From the NCBI GenBank assembly GCA_020630045.1, contig JAHDCE010000031.1, positions 1 to 14,576 on the forward strand: a stretch of DNA of 14,576 nucleotides. Direction: 5' to 3'. Of this stretch, positions 5,598 to 12,171 are shown piece after piece. The stretch comes from Saprospiraceae bacterium. GTDB taxonomy: Bacteria; Bacteroidota; Bacteroidia; Chitinophagales; Saprospiraceae. The position numbers and the translations under genes were made by a program. The notes under the pieces are model-generated. The model did no database searches. It worked only from the letters and a program-made list of their open reading frames with translations, and was not told the origin of the DNA. Position 1 is the first letter of the stretch. Each line of letters starts with the position of its first letter.

Positions 5598-8500
5598 TTA
5601 TTGGCTGACTTTTACGAATTTTTCTGTGAACAGAATTTTCGTATCCGTACGTGCCGAAATGATGTAGTGTCCGTCTTTCAATTCTGATGTATTGATGTTA
5701 ATCGAATTGAAACCTTTTTGAATTTTGTTCATGTCCCCTTGTAAAACAGTCCTACCTAAAATGTCTTGGATGATATAGTTCGGTTCGACTTTTTCATCCA
5801 AATCAAAATCTATAGAAATGTTTCCACTGGTCGGATTCGGGTAAAGCTTTGCCGGAATCAATTCCGCTGTTCTTAATGAATTCGGATCGATATATTCGAT
5901 ATAAATGATTGTGTTCGGATTACTGAATGGTCCCCAATAGCCACTTGTACATTGTGCTCGGATTTTGAATTCATAAGTCTCAAAGTGTTCAATGGCCGGA
6001 GCGCTCAATCCCATTTGACTAGCAACTCGTGTAGCCGTAGTCCAGGTTGATGTTCCTACTTTTCGGTATAGTATTTTATACTTGATCGCTCCTGGTACAT
6101 CCGGCCAATTCAATTGGTATTCATAAGCATATCCTGCCGGGTTTTGAGTCAAGGTAATCTCCGATGGAGCAACCGTCGGACATCCGCTTTGGAACCACTG
6201 TACGGTTGAACTCAAATCCGTCCAGCCCGATGGACAAAGTGCCTTCACACGTACCTTATACACTTTGGCGGGAATTAGGTTTTCAAGTAATAAATAATTG
6301 GTTGTTGTCGAAATATTTTCCCAGGAGCTCCATACACCGGGACTGATTCGGTATTTGTATTTGACCAAATATTTGGTTGCCGATGGAGAACCTGTCCAAG
6401 ATACTTCAGCTTCGGTATCAGATAAAGGATCTACCGATACGTCTTCCGGGATGTTACAAGATGTCATACATGGCCCCGGTGTGTAAGAGGTAAGTCCGGC
6501 CTTTTCCGCTTCGCACGAATTGCCATAAGTAACTCCGTCACACCCGCAAACCGGGTCGTATAGAGTGATGCAAAATGCACCTGGTTTTTCTAGTAACGGT
6601 GAATGACAAGGCGGATTAGGGGTGATGATGATGGCACAATCAGAATCCGTGAATCCATTGGCATCGGTAACTGTTACACAAACTTCATAAACACCTTCTT
6701 CTTGCATGGAATAAATCGGGTTTGGTGTTGTAGATGTTGCTGTTCCGAATGGTCCGGTCCATTCATAAACATAAGGTCCTGTACCTCCTGAAACTGTTCC
6801 GTTCATGAAATACTCCGTAGGCCCTACTCCTGCGAAGGTGGGGGCGATTGAGATAGATAGATTGTCAACCGGACATGGCCCCGGTGTCCAAGAAGTAAGC
6901 CCGGCTCTATCGGCTTCGCAATCGTTTCCATATGTATTTCCATCACATCCGCAAACCGGGTCTAAAACAGTAGTACATATTAGGTCGGGCTTTTCAAGTA
7001 GTGGGGAGTGGCAAGGAGGATTGGCCGTAACGATAATTGCACAGGCTGTGCCTGTTAATCCATTGGCATCAGTAACTGTCAAACAAACTTCAAACACGCC
7101 TTCACCCGGCATGGCGAATATTGGATTGGCATAAGTCGTATTGATGGTTCCGAAAGGTGCTGTCCAAGTATATTCGTAGGGTCCCGTTCCATCTTCTACT
7201 AGTCCATTCATGAAATATGTGAATGGCCCGGCATAAGCTTCTGTAGGATTCAGTGTTACGCTTAGTTGTTCGTTAGAACATTCAAATGGAGTGTTGATGT
7301 ACTCTAGTTGGGAGAATAGATCCAAAGGACAAGTTCCTCCTGTAATCCCTCCGGAAAAACAAACGACATTTCCATTTACATCATACACGATTTCTTGGTA
7401 ATCGGCACATGGTGCTCCAGGTGCTAAAGGAGCGAAAAAATAAATTTCCCCTGAAGTATGACAATATTGTTCGATGGCACAAAGACAAGGGTCGGATTGA
7501 ATTTGATTCGCCAAGTCGGAGAACCAAGGCAACTCTGTCATCGGGTCTGTAATTGCGACACAAGAAGGAGGCCCGCATTCTGGAGAAGAAGAATCCAATA
7601 TTGTTAATAATACAGTTTCTTGTGTAGAACAAACTCCATTGTCTGCGGTGACGGTGTATTGATAGGTCTGGGGAGGCAGGGATTCCGTAAAAATAATTGT
7701 CTCGGGTGAATTCGGAGATGCCACATTGGTTCCTTCCCAATGATATTGAATGGATGGGTCAGGGTTCAATACATTTAAAGTTACGGAAAATATTCCTTCA
7801 CAAGCTTGTTGACTCTCCACGATTATTTCGATAGCGGGTTCAATATCAATAGTCACCGTTTCGGAAGATTGGCAGATACCGTCGGAGGCCGTGACGACAC
7901 ATGTGTAGTTGCCAGGGCTCCAAGATGAAGTGGGCAAAGTGATTGTAGAACCGTTTTGAATGATTCCTCCGCAATCCCAAGTGAAATTGAGACCCGGGCT
8001 TCCTGTGACGGTAAGTACGGCGTTTTCCTCTTCGCAGATGTTGACAGGGTTGACGAAGAATTGAACTTCCGGATTGATAGTGATGGTCACCGTTTCGGAA
8101 GATTGGCAGATACCGTCGGAAGCCGTGACGACACAAGTATAAGTGCCAGGACTCCAAGAAGAAGTGGGTAAAGTAATGGTCTGTCCATTTTGAATGATTC
8201 CTCCGCATTCCCAAGTGAAATTGAGACCCGGGTTTCCTGAAGCGGTAAGTACGGCGTTTTCCCCTTCACAGATAAACGCGGGAGCGATATAGAAATCACA
8301 TTGTGGCGAACATTGGAAGGGTGTATTGATATAAGACAATTCCCCGAAGAAACCGGATGGACAATCGCCTCCGGTAAATCCTCCGTCGGAACAGAAAACG
8401 TTTCCGTTGATGTCATAGAAGTTTTGGGGGAAGTCAGCACAGGAAGAAGTCAGGTCGAGCGGTGTGAAGAAATAGATTTCACCCGATACATGGCAGTATT

Positions 8501-9371
8501 GTTCAATGGCACAAAGGCAAGGGCTGTTCTGGACTTGATCCGCTAAGTCGGAGAACCAAGGCAATTCAGACACGGGATTGGTTATGGAAACACAAGATGG
8601 CTCACAAGCACCAGGTGTCCAAGCGGTAAGTCCTGCCTTTTCTGCTTCACATGGGTTGGAATACGTGTTTCCGTCGCATCCGCAAACCGGATTGTAAAGG
8701 GTCGTGCAAATTCCACTAGGATTTTCCAAGAGCGAAGAATGACAAGGAGGGTTCGGAGTGATTACGATTGTACAATAAGTGTCGGTCTCCCCAAGAGCGT
8801 CAGTAACCGTTAAACATATTTCATAAACCCCTTCTCCCGGCATGGCGAATATCGGATTGCCAAAAGTGGATGTCATAACGCCGAAGGGGCCTGTCCATTC
8901 ATAGCTGTATGGTTCGGTGCCCCCTTCTACGTTTCCGTTCATGTAATATGTAAATGGGCCTGCATATGCTTCTGTTGGAGCGAAAGATACATTGATGGGG
9001 TCTTGAGTGCATTCAAAAGGTGTGTCGATATAAAATAATTCAAAACCCGTAGGGCAATTTCCTCCTGTAATCCCTCCATTGAAACAAAATAAATTTCCAC
9101 TTTCGTCATAAACATCAAAGGTGGAATCCGAGCAAGTTCCTGAAGGAACAGTTACGAAATAAATCTCCCCCGTGCTACCACAATATTGTTCGATTAAACA
9201 TTGTTTGCAGGAATTGCCTTGAACGGAGTTCGCCAAGTCCGAAAACCAAGGAAGTTCGTTCATCGGGTCACCATATGGTTCACAATAAACTTGGGCGTTG
9301 GAATAAGAGCATATGGCTACAAACCATAAAAACCAAAGGATAGTAATAATTCTAGTTTTCATCGTATTCAT
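5598..9371 (-). CDS. Large T9SS cargo protein with repeated Cys-rich, PKD, Kazal-like and Ig-like modules (1257 aa)
   Basis: A secreted repeat protein. A signal peptide (to about residue 26, SNA|QV) is followed by an 'LPWFSDL' Cys-rich module (30-121), PKD (126-206) and Kazal-like (210-256) domains. Next come a second Cys-rich module (260-354), three Ig-like domains (358-434, 435-511, 512-592), a third Cys-rich module (604-698), two PKD-Kazal pairs (702-833 and 836-968), two FnIII-like domains (970-1065, 1066-1160) and a type A T9SS sorting domain (1174-1257; KLYPNP, GRTVLQG, KILFTEKFVK). The Cys-rich module resembles small Bacteroidota domains of the DUF6970 type, recalled by pattern only. 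The Kazal-like domains share the spacing C-x7-C-x-C-x8-C. Start may be 9371 or the in-frame ATG at 9362, which gives a more usual MKTRIITIL signal peptide. There is no catalytic domain; surface adhesion or protease inhibition is inference. It is clearly a paralog of the 793-aa protein downstream. Confidence 0.92.
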   Translation of the reverse strand: MNTMKTRIITILWFLWFVAICSYSNAQVYCEPYGDPMNELPWFSDLANSVQGNSCKQCLIEQYCGSTGEIYFVTVPSGTCSDSTFDVYDESGNLFCFNGGITGGNCPTGFELFYIDTPFECTQDPINVSFAPTEAYAGPFTYYMNGNVEGGTEPYSYEWTGPFGVMTSTFGNPIFAMPGEGVYEICLTVTDALGETDTYCTIVITPNPPCHSSLLENPSGICTTLYNPVCGCDGNTYSNPCEAEKAGLTAWTPGACEPSCVSITNPVSELPWFSDLADQVQNSPCLCAIEQYCHVSGEIYFFTPLDLTSSCADFPQNFYDINGNVFCSDGGFTGGDCPSGFFGELSYINTPFQCSPQCDFYIAPAFICEGENAVLTASGNPGLNFTWECGGIIQNGQTITLPTSSWSPGTYTCVVTASDGICQSSETVTITINPEVQFFVNPVNICEEENAVLTVTGSPGLNFTWDCGGIIQNGSTITLPTSSWSPGNYTCVVTASDGICQSSETVTIDIEPAIEIIVESQQACEGIFSVTLNVLNPDPSIQYHWEGTNVASPNSPETIIFTESLPPQTYQYTVTADNGVCSTQETVLLTILDSSSPECGPPSCVAITDPMTELPWFSDLANQIQSDPCLCAIEQYCHTSGEIYFFAPLAPGAPCADYQEIVYDVNGNVVCFSGGITGGTCPLDLFSQLEYINTPFECSNEQLSVTLNPTEAYAGPFTYFMNGLVEDGTGPYEYTWTAPFGTINTTYANPIFAMPGEGVFEVCLTVTDANGLTGTACAIIVTANPPCHSPLLEKPDLICTTVLDPVCGCDGNTYGNDCEADRAGLTSWTPGPCPVDNLSISIAPTFAGVGPTEYFMNGTVSGGTGPYVYEWTGPFGTATSTTPNPIYSMQEEGVYEVCVTVTDANGFTDSDCAIIITPNPPCHSPLLEKPGAFCITLYDPVCGCDGVTYGNSCEAEKAGLTSYTPGPCMTSCNIPEDVSVDPLSDTEAEVSWTGSPSATKYLVKYKYRISPGVWSSWENISTTTNYLLLENLIPAKVYKVRVKALCPSGWTDLSSTVQWFQSGCPTVAPSEITLTQNPAGYAYEYQLNWPDVPGAIKYKILYRKVGTSTWTTATRVASQMGLSAPAIEHFETYEFKIRAQCTSGYWGPFSNPNTIIYIEYIDPNSLRTAELIPAKLYPNPTSGNISIDFDLDEKVEPNYIIQDILGRTVLQGDMNKIQKGFNSININTSELKDGHYIISARTDTKILFTEKFVKVSQ
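7278..7562 (-). repeat. Cys-rich 'LPWFSDL' module, copy 3
   Basis: It encodes residues about 604-698 of the 1257-aa protein: ELPWFSDLANQIQ, then C-L-C-A-I-E-Q-Y-C, SGEIYFF, YDVNGNVVC, GGITGGTCP and YINTPFEC. Cysteines and glycines line up with copies 1 and 2. It is followed by a PKD-Kazal pair, as copy 1 is. Confidence 0.85.
7852..8273 (-). repeat. Tandem Ig-like repeat, 234-bp period
   Basis: Blocks 7852-8039 and 8086-8273 are highly similar at DNA level at an offset of 234 bp (78 codons). Both begin GTCACCGTTTCGGAAG and share long identical runs. The encoded units share NFTW, GGIIQNG, TITLPTSSWSPG and YTCVVTASDGICQSSETVTI. The strong nucleotide identity points to a recent in-frame duplication or gene conversion. 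Confidence 0.9.
8310..8594 (-). repeat. Cys-rich 'LPWFSDL' module, copy 2
   Basis: It encodes residues about 260-354: ELPWFSDLADQVQ, C-L-C-A-I-E-Q-Y-C, SGEIYFF, YDINGNVFC, GGFTGGDCP and YINTPFQC. It is closer to copy 3 than to copy 1, and is followed by Ig-like domains rather than a PKD-Kazal pair. Confidence 0.85.
9009..9284 (-). repeat. Cys-rich 'LPWFSDL' module, copy 1
   Basis: It encodes residues about 30-121, the first domain after the signal peptide: ELPWFSDLANSVQ, C-x2-C-L-I-E-Q-Y-C, GEIYFVTVP, YDESGNLFC, GGITGGNCP and YIDTPFEC. It is the most divergent of the three copies. Confidence 0.85.
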
Positions 9372-9570
9372 TTTTTAAAATTAGTTTTGTTATGAATGTA
9401 AAGTTGGGAATGATTACGATTGTGGGAAAATACAAATGTGTTGAATAGTAAGTTTTTTTGATTGAAGATGTTGTTGATAATTAGTGAGTTGTGTTTTTAA
9501 TAGTTGGATTATGTTGTGCTGGAGATTTGTTTTTTAAGGATGGAGTAGCAAGAAGGGGGATATGGAATAC

Positions 9571-9615
9571 CACAAAGCCTCTTTTAATATTCGGAATATT
9601 AAAAGAGGCTTTGTG
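9571..9615. terminator. 21-bp perfect hairpin downstream of the DPP IV-like gene
   Basis: Arms 9571-9591 and 9595-9615 are exact reverse complements (left arm begins CACAAAGCCTCTTTTAAT) around the loop CGG. It is the longest inverted repeat in the window. It starts 41 bases after the peptidase stop codon on the minus strand, where a terminator is expected. Minus-strand sequence after the stem lacks a clean T-run, so it may terminate poorly or instead block 3' exonucleases. The rest of the gap 9372-9656 is AT-rich and shows nothing else I can name. Confidence 0.7.
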
Positions 9616-9656
9616 TGAAATGACTCCCGAGGGGGGAAATAACTACTTACCGGTGT

Positions 9657-11804
9657 TTACAATTTTTCCAATAAGAAATCAGTCATTTTGGTATAAAGAT
9701 GGAGGCGGGTCAAGCCGCCATATATGCCATGATTCCTATTGGGATATACATAAGTGTCGAATTGCTTATTTGCGATTATGAGAGCGTTCGCCATTTCGGT
9801 GGTGTTTTGAAAATGCACGTTATCATCCGCAATGCCATGGATGAGCAAGTAGTGTCCCTTTAATCGATCGGCAAAGTAAACCGGAGAATTTTCCTTGTAG
9901 CCTTTTTCATTTTCCTTCTCGTCCCTCATATACCTTTCCGTATAAATGGTGTCATACCATTTCCAGTTGGTTACCGGAGCTACTGCAATCGCGGCTTTGA
10001 AGGTTTCGTTTCCTTTCAGGATGCAAAGAGAGGACAAATATCCTCCATAACTCCACCCAAAAATGCCGATTCGTTCTTCGTCTATATAAGGAAGTTTTCC
10101 AAAATGTTTGGCACCTTCTATTTGATCGATCGTTTCATATTTCCCTAGTTGCAGGTATGTCATTTTTTTGAACTCTTCACCTCTGCCACCTGTGCCTCTA
10201 TTGTCAACACACGCGACTACATAACCTTTTTGGGCGAGCATTTGATACCACCAATAATTGAATCCGCCGAATTTATTGGTGACTTGTTGGCTTCCCGGAC
10301 CACCATATTCCGTCATGAACAACGGATACATTTTCTCAGGATTGAAATTCGGGGGTTTGATCATCCAAGCATTGAGCTTGACTCCTTCGGAAGTTTTGAA
10401 TGAAAGGAACTCTACCGGTTGGACATTGAAGTTTTTCATTTCCGATTTGATTCGTTGATTGTCTTCAATGGTCCTTACTTTTTTTCCATCGACCGTATAT
10501 ACGGTATAAGTGTTCGGTGAATTCGCATTGGAATAGGTGTTGACGTAATATTCAAAAGTGCTGCTGAATTGAGCGGTATGCCAGCCTTTGTCCTTTGTCA
10601 ACCTTTTTTTCTTCCCTTTGAAATCTACACAATAGATGTATCTCTCCAAAGGAGATTCTTCAGTGGATTGGAAGAAGACCCGACCGTTTTTTTCATCCAC
10701 GCCATAAACTCGGGAAACCTCCCAGTCGCCTTTCGTGATTTGCTTTTTTAACCTACCGTTCAAATCATAGAGATAGATGTGATTGTAGCCATCCTTTTCA
10801 CTTGTCCATACAAACAAGTCCTGACTCTTGATGAAGGTTAAATTATCGTGGATGTCAATATAGTATTTGTTCTTTTCCTTTAACAAGGATGTGGTTGAGC
10901 CCGTGTTTGCATCAGCCAGTACGAGTTCCAGTTCATTTTGCCATCTGTTCATTTGGAAAACGCAAACTTTATCCGGGTTTTCCGTCCACTTCAAGCGCGG
11001 AATATATTCCAAGCCTGTAGGCGTTTTTATTTTTACCGTTTTTCCGGATGATACATTGTGGATATGGGCAGAAACAATGGCGTTCTTTTCACCGACTTTG
11101 GGATATTTGAACGTTTCGTACTCCGGATATACGTCATCCTTGTATAACGTCATTGTAAACTCTTTCACCTCAGATTCATCAAACCTTAAAAAAGCGACTT
11201 TTTTACTGTCCGGTGACCACCAAAAAGCACGTGCGAACGAAAACTCCTCTTCATATACCCAATCCGTAGCACCATTGATAATGGAGTTTTGTTTTCCGTC
11301 ATCAGTGATTTGGGTTTCCTTGCCGGAAGCCAAGTCTTTTACATAAAGATTGTTGCCGAAAACAAAAGCGACCTTTGAAGCATCAGGTGAAAAAGTAGCA
11401 TACCTGATTTTGCCCAGCTCGGATACTTGGGTTGATTTGGAACCATCCCAAACATGGAAAACGGCTCGGGTCGATCTCCTGTAAATGGATTCGGTTTTCG
11501 ATTTTATCAATATTTTTTGTTCGTCATCGCTGAAAGAGTAACTGTCCATTTCTGAAATACCGGCCTTGGCACCTTCGAAAATGACACCTGATTTTTTTCC
11601 GGTAGTAATGTCGTATTTGACAATATCAGTCCCTTCTTTTTGACTGTAATGTTTACCATCTTTTAGGAAGTTGAACCCGGGGACAGATCTGGGGTAGAAT
11701 CGGTATTCTTGCCAAATATCTTCTAGTGTGATATTTTGTTGGCCAAATACAATTATTGGAAATAAAAACAATCCTATGAATAGGAAAATATTTGAATGTC
11801 GCAT
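9657..11804 (-). CDS. Dipeptidyl peptidase IV-like S9 family serine peptidase
   Basis: This family removes N-terminal dipeptides, usually X-Pro or X-Ala, from peptides; in Bacteroidota it is periplasmic or envelope-bound and helps use peptides. The 715-residue length fits. A signal peptide covers about 1-21. The N-terminal beta-propeller (about 25-470) carries DWVYEEEF; E186 and E187 match the two glutamates that hold the substrate amino terminus in human DPP4. The C-terminal alpha/beta-hydrolase domain has Y500 (TEYGGPGS, oxyanion tyrosine), the nucleophile S585 in GWSYGG, D660 in ADDNVHF, N662, H692 in RNHGIYGG, and Y621/Y625 in IYTERYM for the substrate pocket. Every residue needed for DPP IV activity is therefore visible. 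It is transcribed alone, with a divergent gene upstream and a 21-bp hairpin after the stop. The exact substrate range cannot be read from sequence. Confidence 0.95.
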   Translation of the reverse strand: MRHSNIFLFIGLFLFPIIVFGQQNITLEDIWQEYRFYPRSVPGFNFLKDGKHYSQKEGTDIVKYDITTGKKSGVIFEGAKAGISEMDSYSFSDDEQKILIKSKTESIYRRSTRAVFHVWDGSKSTQVSELGKIRYATFSPDASKVAFVFGNNLYVKDLASGKETQITDDGKQNSIINGATDWVYEEEFSFARAFWWSPDSKKVAFLRFDESEVKEFTMTLYKDDVYPEYETFKYPKVGEKNAIVSAHIHNVSSGKTVKIKTPTGLEYIPRLKWTENPDKVCVFQMNRWQNELELVLADANTGSTTSLLKEKNKYYIDIHDNLTFIKSQDLFVWTSEKDGYNHIYLYDLNGRLKKQITKGDWEVSRVYGVDEKNGRVFFQSTEESPLERYIYCVDFKGKKKRLTKDKGWHTAQFSSTFEYYVNTYSNANSPNTYTVYTVDGKKVRTIEDNQRIKSEMKNFNVQPVEFLSFKTSEGVKLNAWMIKPPNFNPEKMYPLFMTEYGGPGSQQVTNKFGGFNYWWYQMLAQKGYVVACVDNRGTGGRGEEFKKMTYLQLGKYETIDQIEGAKHFGKLPYIDEERIGIFGWSYGGYLSSLCILKGNETFKAAIAVAPVTNWKWYDTIYTERYMRDEKENEKGYKENSPVYFADRLKGHYLLIHGIADDNVHFQNTTEMANALIIANKQFDTYVYPNRNHGIYGGLTRLHLYTKMTDFLLEKL

Positions 11805-12171
11805 GAAACTGGTTTTTTATAGAACTTGTTTAAGAGTTGTATAGGCTATACAGGAGATTTTGGGACAAGTTCATAGAAATAAAACCCAAAAATATCTTTT
11901 TTCATTTATTATTGTAAGAACTTATTTGAAACAAGTTCTAAGTGTATTTTTGAACTTAGGCATAAATTGTCCCCAAGTATTTTGTAATGTCTATAAAAAA
12001 AGCATAATACCTGGTAACAAAAATGACAATCTCAACACATATAAGTAGATTTTAAACATCTAATAATACACAGCCATCTGAAATGCTGTAAAATCCATCT
12101 AGTAAATTAAGCCTTGATATATAATTGCTAAACCTGACACAAAACAATATTATTTATCCTAAATTAGAAAA
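11805..12171. other. Divergent intergenic region
   Basis: This 367-bp AT-rich gap must hold promoters for the peptidase gene (minus) and the TPR/DUF3857 gene (plus). I found no convincing match to the Bacteroidota promoter consensus TTTG - about 19 bases - TAnnTTTG on either strand. It contains the GAACTTGT inverted repeats listed separately, a 15-base imperfect dyad at 11838-11852 (TGTATAG-G-CTATACA), and stop codons in all long frames apart from one short plus-strand frame with no family resemblance. I see no RNA gene. Confidence 0.7.
11820..11940. repeat. 12-bp inverted repeats 121 bp end to end, with a third half-site
   Basis: TAGAACTTGTTT at 11820-11831 and its exact reverse complement at 11929-11940 bound a 121-bp block. 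ACAAGTTC at 11865-11872 is a further copy of the core, and AGAACTT at 11917-11923 pairs with the right end. The layout could be a miniature mobile element with terminal repeats or a multi-site operator between divergent genes. No target-site duplication is obvious at the ends. Confidence 0.55.

Noticed and set aside
6805..7134. 109-codon plus-strand open frame inside the 1257-aa gene
   Set aside because: It is antisense to a PKD-Kazal repeat and reflects codon bias of the real gene.
7381..8440. Three same-strand open frames of 117-122 codons
   Set aside because: They are frame-shifted readings of repeated modules in the 1257-aa gene. Their apparent internal repeats are only the 234-bp tandem duplication read in another frame.
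9491..9781. 96-codon plus-strand open frame
   Set aside because: It runs through the 21-bp hairpin and into antisense of the peptidase C-terminus. It has no recognisable domain.
10492..10505. 14-bp palindrome ACCGTATATACGGT in the peptidase gene
   Set aside because: Roughly one 7-bp spacerless palindrome is expected by chance in a window of this length.
10867..11346. 159-codon plus-strand open frame
   Set aside because: It lies antisense to the peptidase beta-propeller, whose reading is supported by known motifs. The antisense protein shows no family features.
11941..11990. Bacteroidota promoter for the TPR/DUF3857 gene
   Set aside because: A TTTG and a TATTTG are present, but the second lacks the two spacer bases of TAnnTTTG and the distance between them is too long.
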